Shown: positions 1 to 6,748, counted from the stretch's first letter. The stretch is DNA of 10,327 bases from Actinomycetota bacterium (GCA_013335845.1 JAAXUU010000022.1:1-10327), one strand, 5' to 3'. The notes: generated from the letters alone by a model not told the origin. Program-made: numbers and translations.

Positions 1-170
1 ACAGTAACCGGTCCCTATCTACTCAATGGTTGGCCAAAAATTGCCGAGCCATATCAATGCGGGCAGATTTCTGATAGATTATTATCCGGCAAGTAAATTC
101 AAAACTAATGAGTCTATTCGGCAATAACTTCTACAGCTGTGTACGATATACGCACAAGAGGAGGTACGCC

Positions 171-1028
171 ATGAAAAAAGAGACAGCCAAATCAATACCG
201 GTTTTCCTTTTCAGAGTACTGGTGATTCATTTTCTCACTTACTATTTTTTCGGGATGCTGGCCTCGAGAGTATTCCACTACGAAACAATCCTGAGCCTTC
301 CGGTAATCCGCGATTACATGCTTGGCTACGGAGATGCGTCTGTTGTCTGGGGACCGCTGATCCAGCCTGTAAGGGGTCTCATACTCGGCTGCGTGCTGCT
401 GCCCTTCCGCGGATTCCTGGCAGAGACGAAACATGGGTGGCTTTACCTGTGGCTTGTATTCGTGGGCATCGGTATATTATCGACCCCTGCCGCCGCACCG
501 TGTTCCATCGAAGGCGTTATATATACCAGGTTGCCACTCTGGTATCACCTTATCGGACTTCCTGAAATACTTCTGCAGACACTGACCTTCAGTTTATTGG
601 TGCATCTGTATATGCGCCATCCTGATGGGGTGGTACAGTCACTGCCGCCTATCTTCGGGATCTTACTGCAGTCCCTTGCCGGGGCATGCTTCGCTTTCAT
701 CGGTTACGCTGTTTACTCTATAGTATATGCTCTGACAGCAGGCGTCGAAATCAATGCGGAGGCAAACCTGACCCTGAAGGTGCAAGGGCTGTTCATAGCT
801 CCTTTCCTTTTGAATTTTGTCGCTATAGTTATTTTGAACATGAGCAAACGGTTCAGCGCCATTACGCGGGTCAAGCTCTTTCTGACACTATGGTTCTGCA
901 ACGCAGTGCTGATAGCCGCTTACCAGCAGTTTGTTATGGGCGGTGCCAACCCTCTCTTCGTGCTTGTCGCACCGATTCTACCTTCCCTGATTGTCACTGC
1001 CCTTGCCTTGAAAAAGCCCATCGCTTGA
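171..1028 (+). CDS. polytopic membrane protein of unknown function
   Basis: A 285-residue, strongly hydrophobic protein that I do not recognise as a named family. About eight hydrophobic segments can be seen, near residues 10-30, 67-84, 89-104, 127-147, 161-187, 207-224, 234-254 and 260-280, with short basic loops such as KRFSAITRVK at 226-235. This makes it an integral membrane protein. Between segments 3 and 4 is a conserved-looking polar stretch, PAAAPCSIEG at 106-115, which could be a functional loop. I see no ATP-binding, transporter-signature or catalytic motif. The start at 171 is chosen because AGGAGG (159-164) lies 6 nt upstream; the frame is open further upstream to 108, but that start has no ribosome site. 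The next gene is 208 nt downstream, so cotranscription is uncertain. Membrane location is well supported; function is unknown. Confidence 0.8.
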   Translation: MKKETAKSIPVFLFRVLVIHFLTYYFFGMLASRVFHYETILSLPVIRDYMLGYGDASVVWGPLIQPVRGLILGCVLLPFRGFLAETKHGWLYLWLVFVGIGILSTPAAAPCSIEGVIYTRLPLWYHLIGLPEILLQTLTFSLLVHLYMRHPDGVVQSLPPIFGILLQSLAGACFAFIGYAVYSIVYALTAGVEINAEANLTLKVQGLFIAPFLLNFVAIVILNMSKRFSAITRVKLFLTLWFCNAVLIAAYQQFVMGGANPLFVLVAPILPSLIVTALALKKPIA

Positions 1029-1156
1029 AGGAAGTGTCTGCCTACCGAAGCTTGCCTTTGCAACAATCATCGCTGCTTCTTGCCTCTTCTCCTATGCGGT
1101 TTGTGTAGTTTTGGGCACAACGTCGCGTTGCATTCGAAACACTGTTATTCTTTTCT

Positions 1157-1173
1157 AATGGTACTAGACCATT
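1157..1173. promoter_or_regulatory. short inverted repeat upstream of the M23 peptidase gene
   Basis: AATGGT and ACCATT form a perfect 6-bp inverted repeat around a 5-nt centre (ACTAG), followed by TTAT. It lies 64 nt before the peptidase start, in the gap after the membrane-protein gene. It could be a weak terminator of that gene or an operator for the peptidase. The stem is A/T-rich and short, so either reading is weak. Confidence 0.25.
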
Positions 1174-1236
1174 TTATCAAGCTGCACATGACGACGAATG
1201 AGGACATGCTGCCACATCAAAGCAGGAGGCCTGTTG

Positions 1237-2322
1237 ATGCAAAAGCTGGACAATAGAATAGGCCGTCACGTCTTCCTTGTATTCTCTATCGCGCTCTGTA
1301 TGGCACTTTCACTTCTCATCATACCAGCCCCTGCGCTTGCGGTCACCTCTGCCGAGAAGCAGGCGGAAGCCGATGCTTTGATGGAAAAACTGGATTCAAT
1401 GCAGGATGAAGTCAACGTGGCTACAAGCAACTATGGAGATGCGATTGCCGCCCATGATCTTGCCGTCGAATCGATGGATGAAGCTCAGGGACGCATCGAT
1501 TCCGCCAATGCGACGATTGTCGACTTACAATCAAGGCTCTCGACACGCGCGACTGCGATGTATCGTAACGGTTCGACTTCGTTTCTCGAGGTTCTCTTAG
1601 GTGCGGCATCTTTCGAGGATTTCGTTATCACTTGGGATCTGCTCAATGAGCTGAATCAGCAAGATGCCGATATGGTGCAGGAATCGAAAGACGCACGTAT
1701 AGAAGCACAGAAGGCACATGAAGAATATGCAGCCCAAGAGATCATAGCGGCAGATCAACTCGCAATCGCCGAGAAGACGAAGCTGCAACTTGATGGAGTT
1801 GCAGCTTCTATGCAGACAGAAATCAGTACATTAACCGCTGAGGCTGCAGAACTGTTGTCGCAGGAGGAGGATGCCGCCGAGGCCGCGGAAGCTGCTGCGA
1901 CTGCCGTCAAAAACGTCGTCGGAGGAAACGTTATCGTCGGATCGGGGCAGTATGCGCACCCATGCCCTGCATATACCTATATTTCCAGCACCTTCGGGTG
2001 GCGCAGTTTCGACAACGCATTTCATAGGGGAGTGGATTACGCAGCACCCTCCGGTACTCCGATCTATGCGATAGAAGCAGGGACTGTCATCGTCGCAGGT
2101 TATAGCAGTAGCGCCGGGAACTGGGTCGTCATCTCTCACGGTAACGGGGTCACGTCAAAATATATGCATATGATAAGTACGCCTTATATAAGCGCCGGAC
2201 AATACGTCACAAAGGGACAGAATATAGGTGGGGTCGGTACTACGGGGTATTCGACGGGAAACCACCTTCACTTCCAAATAGAGATCAACGGGACAGCCGT
2301 CGACCCCCTTGATTATGTATAG
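1237..2322 (+). CDS. secreted M23-family peptidoglycan endopeptidase with N-terminal coiled coil
   Basis: A 361-residue putative cell-wall hydrolase. Residues 1-35 are a signal peptide: a basic start (RIGRH), a hydrophobic core and a PAPALA cleavage site before VTSAEK. Residues 38-105 and 148-222 are long Ala/Glu/Gln-rich coiled coils. Between them, a segment at 105-147 resembles the helical PcsB N-terminal region found in bacterial division hydrolases. The C-terminal M23 (LytM) domain spans about 248-358 and keeps the zinc ligands: H263 and D267 in HRGVD, and H345 in the HLH motif with H343. H311 in YMHM is the usual catalytic-site histidine. Such enzymes cut peptide cross-bridges in peptidoglycan outside the membrane, and the coiled coil is commonly regulatory, often under FtsEX in relatives; no ftsEX is seen here. 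The start at 1237 is set by AGGAGG (1224-1229) 7 nt upstream; an in-frame ATG at 1198 has none. With all ligands present it should be active. Confidence 0.92.
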   Translation: MQKLDNRIGRHVFLVFSIALCMALSLLIIPAPALAVTSAEKQAEADALMEKLDSMQDEVNVATSNYGDAIAAHDLAVESMDEAQGRIDSANATIVDLQSRLSTRATAMYRNGSTSFLEVLLGAASFEDFVITWDLLNELNQQDADMVQESKDARIEAQKAHEEYAAQEIIAADQLAIAEKTKLQLDGVAASMQTEISTLTAEAAELLSQEEDAAEAAEAAATAVKNVVGGNVIVGSGQYAHPCPAYTYISSTFGWRSFDNAFHRGVDYAAPSGTPIYAIEAGTVIVAGYSSSAGNWVVISHGNGVTSKYMHMISTPYISAGQYVTKGQNIGGVGTTGYSTGNHLHFQIEINGTAVDPLDYV

Positions 2323-2390
2323 CGGCAAAACGTCCGGTTAGACGGTAGTGTCGTTCTGTGTGTATGCAAGCCTATTTGATTGAATTTTGA

Positions 2391-2410
2391 ACTTGGACAT
2401 CTGTCCAGGT
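2391..2410. promoter_or_regulatory. operator-like palindrome
   Basis: The arms TGGACA and TGTCCA flank a 2-nt centre. The symmetry continues outward to 9 positions on each side, with one T-G mismatch. A 2-nt loop is too tight for an RNA hairpin, so a DNA-binding site is more natural than a terminator. A weak -35-like TTGAAC (2387-2392) overlaps it, but no good -10 follows. No adjacent regulator gene is present and I cannot name the binding protein. Confidence 0.3.
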
Positions 2411-2435
2411 TAGTTTTGCAAGAGAATATTCGATG

Positions 2436-2480
2436 AGAGAAGTCGATGTGGGAGGATCGCTGGCCCGCATCGACTTCTCT
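2436..2480 (+). terminator. strong hairpin, probable terminator after the M23 gene
   Basis: A perfect 13-bp stem (AGAGAAGTCGATG with CATCGACTTCTCT) extends through one G-U and three G-C pairs to about 17 bp, closing an 11-nt loop at 2453-2463. A pyrimidine-rich run with several T's follows (TTCGTTCTT, 2481-2489). It is the first convincing stem-loop after the M23 stop codon, 114 nt upstream, so termination of that transcript is the simplest reading. The T-run is interrupted, so efficiency is uncertain. It would also shield the downstream IS from read-through. Confidence 0.5.
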
Positions 2481-2496
2481 TTCGTTCTTGGCGGAT

Positions 2497-2525
2497 CACG
2501 CATGGGGGACATTGCCCCGTGCGTG
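2497..2525. other. second stem-loop just upstream of the insertion sequence
   Basis: CACGCATGGGG (2497-2507) pairs with CCCCGTGCGTG (2515-2525) over 11 bp with one T-G pair and a 7-nt loop. TTTGCCCTTT follows. It begins 17 nt after the previous hairpin and ends 17 nt before the left terminal repeat of the IS. It may be a second terminator or part of a structured element interrupted by the IS. Confidence 0.4.
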
Positions 2526-2542
2526 TTTGCCCTTTAGCATGG

Positions 2543-2564
2543 AATCCTCTCTTTTCCGGGTCGC
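2543..2564 (+). repeat. left terminal inverted repeat of the IS
   Basis: This 22-bp repeat starts AATCC and ends in CTTTTCCGGGTCGC (2551-2564). The last 14 bases match the right end exactly in inverted orientation, and the outer 8 match at 5 positions. The match stops at the proposed outer boundary, as expected for element ends. It lies just upstream of the transposase ribosome site (AGGAGG, 2569-2574). Confidence 0.7.
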
Positions 2565-2581
2565 GGAAAGGAGGGTGGATT

Positions 2582-3880
2582 ATGCCTACGGGAAAAGGGA
2601 AACATCTCGATCGGGACGATCGCGAGAGCATCCAAGACGGAATCAAGGAGGGGCTGTCGTTTAGGGAGGTCGCCAGACGACTCGATGTGTCCCCCTCGAC
2701 GATATCCCATGAAGTAAAGGAGAACCGCACCTTCCGAAAGTCCAAGATAGCCGGGACGATGTCCTCCACGCGGTGTGCGAACTATCGGGAGTGCGAACTT
2801 TCCGATCTTTGTCATACGTGCAAAAGCCAAGGTCATAGTTGCAAGAGATGCAAGACGAGATACTGTTTCGATCTATGTTCCGACTTCGAGCAGTATCGGT
2901 GCCACAAGTTGGAGAAGGCGCCTTTCGTCTGCGATGTGTGCAAGACCAGAGCGAGATGCAGCTTCGACCATGCCCTCTACCGCGCATCGAGCGCCCAAAG
3001 TCTCTACGAGCAGCGCCTTCGCGAGTCCAGGACCGGTATCGACTGCAACCAAGCCGACCTCGAGATCATGGTGGACCAGGTCAAGCGCCTGCTCTCCCAA
3101 GGCCACAGCTTGGAGGCTATCTGGGCTACGCACGCAGACCGGTTCCCGGTGGGGGTGCGCACCTTCTACAACTACATCGAACGCGGCGTCATGGGTATGT
3201 CGAACATGGAGTTGCCCAAGAAGGTGCGCTACAAGTTGCGAAACAAGAAGGAGACGCTCGTTCCCAGGTCCGACCTCACAGGGCGCACCTATGCGGACTG
3301 GCAGGCGCTTGAGGAGGAGGAAAGGCTGAACACCGTGCAGATGGATTGCGTCCTCGGCCGCAAGGACGATACCAAAGTCATCCTGTCCCTGCACTTCCCG
3401 CGCTTCTCGTTCCAGTTCTACATCCTGCTCGACCGCAAGGACCAAGTCCATGTCGCCGCCGCCCTCGATGCCCTCGAGACGTATTGCGAGGGAAGGTTTT
3501 CCCAGGTGTTCCCGACCATCCTCACCGACCGCGGCAGCGAGTTTCTGAACTTTCGCGATATCGAGAAGAATGGTCGGACGCGTGTCTACTATTGCGATCC
3601 GGTGAAGCCGGGCCAGAAGGGGGCGTGCGAGAAAAACCATGTGGAACTGCGCAAGATACTACCCAAAGGGGTCACCGATTTCGATGCGCTTACGATTTCG
3701 GATGTGTCCGAGGTCTCAAGCCACGTGAACTCGTATCCAAGACCGGGCTTGGGAGGTCAGGCACCCATAGCACTGGCCTCCCTTGTCCTGCCTAAGAGCT
3801 CGCTCGAGTCCCTGGGCATACGACATGTCCCAGCCGACGACGTTATCATGCGCCCGAGTCTGCTCAAGGACAAAGGGTAA
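2582..3880 (+). CDS. IS30-family DDE transposase
   Basis: A 432-residue transposase that cuts and joins the ends of its own element. Residues about 24-48 form a helix-turn-helix (SFREVARRLDVSPSTISHEV), the IS30-type N-terminal DNA-binding domain. Residues 65-126 hold 12 cysteines, several as C-x2-C pairs (77/80, 87/90, 117/120), probably a zinc-binding region as in a known cysteine-rich branch of the family. The RNase-H-like catalytic core carries D255 (VQMDCV), D316 (LTDRGSEF) and E350 (GACEKNH). The last two are 33 residues apart, the DD(33)E spacing typical of IS30. The protein is longer than IS30 itself (383 residues), which the cysteine-rich insert explains. The start at 2582 is chosen because AGGAGG (2569-2574) sits 7 nt upstream; the frame is open back to 2519, but that part lies outside the left terminal repeat. 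No frameshift or missing catalytic residue is visible. Confidence 0.93.
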   Translation: MPTGKGKHLDRDDRESIQDGIKEGLSFREVARRLDVSPSTISHEVKENRTFRKSKIAGTMSSTRCANYRECELSDLCHTCKSQGHSCKRCKTRYCFDLCSDFEQYRCHKLEKAPFVCDVCKTRARCSFDHALYRASSAQSLYEQRLRESRTGIDCNQADLEIMVDQVKRLLSQGHSLEAIWATHADRFPVGVRTFYNYIERGVMGMSNMELPKKVRYKLRNKKETLVPRSDLTGRTYADWQALEEEERLNTVQMDCVLGRKDDTKVILSLHFPRFSFQFYILLDRKDQVHVAAALDALETYCEGRFSQVFPTILTDRGSEFLNFRDIEKNGRTRVYYCDPVKPGQKGACEKNHVELRKILPKGVTDFDALTISDVSEVSSHVNSYPRPGLGGQAPIALASLVLPKSSLESLGIRHVPADDVIMRPSLLKDKG

Positions 3881-3898
3881 TACATAACGGAGTTTTTA

Positions 3899-3920
3899 GC
3901 GACCCGGAAAAGCGGGGTTT
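3899..3920 (-). repeat. right terminal inverted repeat of the IS
   Basis: On the plus strand it begins GCGACCCGGAAAAG (3899-3912), the exact reverse complement of the inner 14 bases of the left end, and runs out to GGGGTTT. It starts 18 nt after the transposase stop codon. Confidence 0.7.
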
Positions 3921-4299
3921 GGAATAGACCGACCGAGACCCGTTCGGCTTACTCTTTCAAAAAGTTGAGCGAGGTCGGCGTCAGCATGCTCCGGGTCCGG
4001 AGGAAGTGGACAGTGCAGGCCCGATTCGAAGGCCGTGCGGATGGCCTTTTCGATCGATTGAACGAAAACCGGACGCCTTGTCGAACGGTGATTGCAAGAC
4101 AAAACGCTATTGTCCAGCTTTGTCTTGCAGTGTTCGGGTTACCTTTGCAATCAAGTTTAATGGGGACTTCTCCACATTTATCTGTAGATTTGCAAAATTG
4201 CTTCCTTTTATCACCGTGAGGATTATATACTAATCGAGTTTTGGTTCGACGTCCGTATTACCCGCTGAGTGTTTAAAATGATTGAGAGTATCTAGACAC
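3921..4299. other. 379-nt intergenic region between the IS and the HD-domain gene, rich in inverted repeats
   Basis: No convincing gene is present. The first part (to about 4100) is G/C-rich and the rest is A/T-rich. Inverted repeats seen are CTCCGG/CCGGAG around GT (3989-4002), an imperfect hairpin at 4023-4055 built on GGCC/GGCC with CGAA/TTCG, a perfect 11-bp hairpin at 4093-4129, and TGATTGCAA (4089-4097) against TTGCAATCA (4145-4153). A TATACT hexamer at 4226-4231 could be a -10 box for the HD gene, but I find no well-placed -35. Open frames on both strands (for example minus 3896-4102) lack ribosome sites and known motifs, and I do not call them. Confidence 0.45.
4093..4129. repeat. perfect 11-bp inverted repeat
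   Basis: TGCAAGACAAA (4093-4103) and TTTGTCTTGCA (4119-4129) pair perfectly around a 15-nt loop, and an A-T and a T-G pair extend the stem. No T-run follows on either strand, so a canonical terminator is unlikely. It could be a structured RNA, a protein-binding site or an old mobile-element end. Confidence 0.45.
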
Positions 4300-4830
4300 A
4301 TGGTTCGTACCTATACCACTAAAATGAGTCACGTAAAACTTGAAAACTACAACGAATTCATCTCATGTGTCGATGACATCTTGAACCACCCCGAAGTGAA
4401 GAAGTTGGCACGTTACACACACCACAACCACTCCACTCGACTAGATCACTCACTCAGCGTAGCATATTACAACTTCCTTACCTGCAAAAAAATTGGCCTC
4501 GACGCACGCAGCGCCGCACGTGGGGGCCTTCTTCATGACTTCTTCCTATACGAATGGCAAGACGAAGAGGAAAACAGCAGCGCTCATATCTATAATCACC
4601 CTCAGGTCGCGCTTGAAAACTCCGAGAAGCATTTCGAACTGAATGATATCGAGCGTGAAGTTATCTCGATGCACATGTGGCCCTTAGCTGAGGGACGTCC
4701 CCGCTACGCTGAAACTTATTGCATCTGCGCAATCGATAAGTACTGCGCATGCCTCGATGCAACACGCGTGGCAAGTCCTCTTGCACGCCGCCGTCACGCG
4801 AAACTTGAATGGGCTATGCAAACCATCTAG
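4300..4830 (+). CDS. HD-domain metal-dependent phosphohydrolase-like protein
   Basis: A 176-residue soluble protein with a complete HD-superfamily metal-binding pattern: H50 in TRLDHSLSV, H79-D80 in GGLLHDFF, H125 in SMHMWP and D146 in AIDKYC. HD proteins usually hydrolyse phosphate esters of nucleotides or (p)ppGpp-like compounds. The segment RSAARGGLLHDFFLYEW is typical of a widespread small family annotated only as HD-domain protein, and the true substrate is unknown. The start is uncertain. ATG 4300 is used because a weak purine-rich stretch (GAGAG, 4284-4288) precedes it; ATG 4324 fits the usual N-terminus of relatives but has no ribosome site, and TTG 4282 is also possible. It is the last plus-strand gene before the convergent cluster and is followed by a strong terminator. 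Family membership is secure; the role is not. Confidence 0.85.
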   Translation: MVRTYTTKMSHVKLENYNEFISCVDDILNHPEVKKLARYTHHNHSTRLDHSLSVAYYNFLTCKKIGLDARSAARGGLLHDFFLYEWQDEEENSSAHIYNHPQVALENSEKHFELNDIEREVISMHMWPLAEGRPRYAETYCICAIDKYCACLDATRVASPLARRRHAKLEWAMQTI

Positions 4831-4864
4831 TCTCGTTTCGGTTACCTACTTCCATCAAATGCAA

Positions 4865-4900
4865 AGAACGCCTACTGTCGAAGCGGGCGTTCTCTTTTTT
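4865..4900 (+). terminator. rho-independent terminator after the HD-domain gene
   Basis: AGAACGCC (4865-4872) pairs perfectly with GGCGTTCT (4886-4893), extended inward by a T-G pair, and is followed by a run of six T's (4895-4900). It lies 34 nt after the HD-gene stop codon. Read from the minus strand, the stem is followed by a weaker T-rich tail (TTTGCATTT), so it may also help stop transcription coming from proS. Confidence 0.85.
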
Positions 4901-4915
4901 GTGCGTATTTTTGAG

Positions 4916-4941
4916 GTGCTATCGTTCGAGGCAGATAGCAC
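4916..4941. other. hairpin just downstream of the proS stop codon
   Basis: GTGCTATC (4916-4923) and GATAGCAC (4934-4941) form a perfect 8-bp stem with a 10-nt loop, 15 nt beyond the 3' end of proS. No T-run follows on either strand, so it is not a standard intrinsic terminator. It may protect the 3' end of the proS mRNA or act together with the neighbouring terminator. Confidence 0.45.
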
Positions 4942-4956
4942 AGCCGCTCGGCAGTA

Positions 4957-6693
4957 TCAGTGGACGAATTTAGCCCGCTCTTCTTCGACGAGCTTGATGA
5001 CCGTCGCACATGCGTCACCGAGCGGAAGCGATATCTTCTCATTGGTGGCGCGCACCTTGAGTTCGACTTCCCCATTGGTCACACCGCGCTTACCGATGAC
5101 AATCTGATACGGCCACCCGTATAGGTCGGCGTCATTGAATTTGACACCGGCGCGTTCATCCCTGTCGTCAAGCACGACTTCGATTCCCGCTTGGCGGAGC
5201 TCATCGGCGATCTTCTGCGCCACAGGGGTCACGATGTCATCCCCTATCGTAAGCGGTACGATGGCGACTTCGGCGGGGGCGATCGAGACAGGCCAGCAGA
5301 TTCCGAACTCGTCGTTGTATTGTTCGACTACAGCGGCCAATGAACGAGTCACGCCGACTCCGTAGCATCCCATGATGAAGGGCTTCTCTGTGCCGTCTTC
5401 ATCTGTGTAGGAGGCGTTCATCGCGGTCGAATACTTCGTTCCCAGTTGGAACACCTGGCTTACCTCTATGCCACGTGCGTGCGATAGGGTCTTGCCGCAC
5501 GTCGGGCACATATCGTCGGGTTTCGCCGTGCACAGATCCTCCCATGCATCGACAGTGAAATCTACGCCGCAGCGTGCACCCTGATAATGGTAGTCGACCT
5601 TGTTCGCGCCGACCAACCAGCTCGCGGAATCCTTCAACGAAACGTCGGCGACGACACGAACGCCCTCAGGAAGGCCTACGGGGCCCATGAAGCCCTTGCA
5701 AAGGCCTGCGTCGAGCATTTCACCATCAGTGAGGAACTCGAAGCCTTCAACGGCGTGCTCTGCCTTGATATCATTGAGTTCGTGATCTCCGGGGATGAAG
5801 AACACGGTCACCTTACCATCCTTATCCTTGCAGGAAAGCGCCTTGACCGTGGCGTTCTCGGGGACACCCATGAACCCCGCAAGAGCGGCGATAGTACCGA
5901 TGTTCGGGGTCTCGACGAGTGTGAGCTCGGCCGCTGTATTCGGGATAACGACGATCTTCACGCATGCCGCTTCGGTGTCCGAAGCGTAACCGCACTCACA
6001 GTAGACGAGTTCCGCCTCGCCGGATTCGGCGATCGCCATATACTCAGTGCTCACACTGCCGCCGATTTGACCGGAGTCTGCTGCAACGGCCCGGTATTCC
6101 AAACCGAGGCGTTCGCAGATACGCCCATACGCATGCGACATCTCGTCATAATGCTCCTGCAGGGACTCCTGCGAGGAGTGGAAACTGTACGCGTCCTTCA
6201 TGACGAACTCACGAGCGCGCAATAGACCGAAACGGGGACGGATCTCGTCGCGGAACTTTATCTGGATCTGGTACAACGACAACGGAAGCTGCTTATAGCT
6301 GCGCACTTCGTTGCGTACGAGCGACGTCACGAGTTCTTCGTGGGTCGGCCCGAGGCAGAACCCGCGATCGTGGCGGTCGATAAGGCGCATGAGCTCGGGG
6401 CCGTAGTCGTCCCAACGACCGGACTCATGCCATAACTCGCTCGGTTGTAAGGCCGGCATCACGATCTCCTGCGAACCGAGCGCATCCATTTCCTCTCGGA
6501 TGATGGTTTCGATTTTATGGAGCACCTTCCAGCCAAGCGGCAAGAACGTATAGATTCCGGCAGCGGTTTTACGGATCATACCGGCGCGAAGCAGAAGTAT
6601 ATGACTTGCAAGTTCCGCTTCAGCCGGGGTCTCCTTCAGCGTCGGGGCGTAGAGCTTGCTCATCTTTATGATATCGTTCACGAATTTCTCCAT
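4957..6693 (-). CDS. proS: prolyl-tRNA synthetase, bacterial type with editing insert
   Basis: This cytosolic class II synthetase attaches proline to tRNA-Pro and hydrolyses mischarged Ala-tRNA-Pro. In the 578-residue reading, motif 1 lies near 68-88 (LGSQEIVMPALQPSELW), the proline-binding GPTHEE loop at 115-120, and motif 2 at 147-163 (FRDEIRPRF followed by LLRAREF). The YbaK-like editing insert spans about 230-400 and is framed by C232/C234 and C396/C399, a possible zinc site. Motif 3 is at 442-450 (GCYGVGVTR), and the anticodon-binding domain runs from about 475 to the end. Length and architecture match full bacterial ProS. The start is unsure: ATG 6693 is given, but the in-frame ATG at 6663 (MSKLYAPTLKETP) fits the usual family N-terminus, and neither has a clear ribosome site. 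It follows ispG by 162 nt, a gap containing a candidate promoter; proS in this neighbourhood is common in Gram-positives. Confidence 0.97.
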   Translation of the reverse strand: MEKFVNDIIKMSKLYAPTLKETPAEAELASHILLLRAGMIRKTAAGIYTFLPLGWKVLHKIETIIREEMDALGSQEIVMPALQPSELWHESGRWDDYGPELMRLIDRHDRGFCLGPTHEELVTSLVRNEVRSYKQLPLSLYQIQIKFRDEIRPRFGLLRAREFVMKDAYSFHSSQESLQEHYDEMSHAYGRICERLGLEYRAVAADSGQIGGSVSTEYMAIAESGEAELVYCECGYASDTEAACVKIVVIPNTAAELTLVETPNIGTIAALAGFMGVPENATVKALSCKDKDGKVTVFFIPGDHELNDIKAEHAVEGFEFLTDGEMLDAGLCKGFMGPVGLPEGVRVVADVSLKDSASWLVGANKVDYHYQGARCGVDFTVDAWEDLCTAKPDDMCPTCGKTLSHARGIEVSQVFQLGTKYSTAMNASYTDEDGTEKPFIMGCYGVGVTRSLAAVVEQYNDEFGICWPVSIAPAEVAIVPLTIGDDIVTPVAQKIADELRQAGIEVVLDDRDERAGVKFNDADLYGWPYQIVIGKRGVTNGEVELKVRATNEKISLPLGDACATVIKLVEEERAKFVH

Positions 6694-6717
6694 TCAAAGG
6701 CTTACACACGGTTTTGA

Positions 6718-6748
6718 ATTATACAACGACAGCAAGCCGGTGCGTGAA
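6718..6748 (-). promoter_or_regulatory. candidate promoter for proS
   Basis: On the minus strand a perfect TATAAT (6723 down to 6718) lies 25 nt from the upstream proS start. The best -35 candidate is TTCACG (6748-6743), 4 of 6 to consensus, at a long 19-nt spacing. The 162-nt gap after ispG makes a separate promoter reasonable. No T-box element is visible in it. Confidence 0.35.

Larger units (their letters stand above)
2543..3920 (+). mobile_element. IS30-family insertion sequence, apparently complete (about 1.38 kb)
   Basis: The element is defined by 22-bp imperfect terminal inverted repeats (2543-2564 and 3899-3920, 19 of 22 positions matching). They lie 17 nt outside the transposase start and 18 nt outside its stop, the compact layout expected of an IS. 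GG occurs immediately outside both ends (2541-2542 and 3921-3922) and is compatible with a 2-bp target duplication, within the 2-3 bp usual for IS30 elements, although two bases alone prove little. The single gene is intact with all catalytic residues, so the copy may still be mobile. It sits between the M23 and HD-domain genes and breaks neither. The ends were inferred from this one copy and need a second copy or an empty site for confirmation. Confidence 0.72.

Noticed and set aside
1..96. Plus-strand frame open from the first base to TAA at 94-96, a possible 3' end of an upstream gene.
   Set aside because: Only 31 codons are visible, with no recognisable motif, and such a run is common by chance. 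More upstream sequence would decide it.
2873..3640. Long minus-strand open frame of 255 codons inside the transposase gene.
   Set aside because: It is antisense to the catalytic domain, where codon bias in the real gene keeps the opposite strand open, and it has no independent motif.
3896..4138. Minus-strand open frame of about 80 codons that ends inside the right end of the IS.
   Set aside because: No ribosome site and no known motif. It runs across the inferred IS boundary and, with the IS removed, stops almost at once. The G/C-rich stretch gives open frames on both strands.
2414..4197. Alternative outer IS ends based on TTTTGCAA at 2414-2421 and its inverse TTGCAAAA at 4190-4197, or TGCAAGA copies near 2417, 4093 and 4129.
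   Set aside because: The matches are 8-10 bp and do not extend. The 22-bp repeats hugging the transposase gene are much longer and better placed.
3881..4221. The transposase reading frame stays open for 113 codons after its TAA, suggesting a readthrough extension or a broken longer gene.
   Set aside because: The DDE domain and C-terminus are complete before the stop, the terminal repeat lies just after it, and the following residues show no domain.
5587..6225. Plus-strand open frame of 212 codons antisense to proS.
   Set aside because: It mirrors the conserved ProS coding sequence; no ribosome site or domain supports it.
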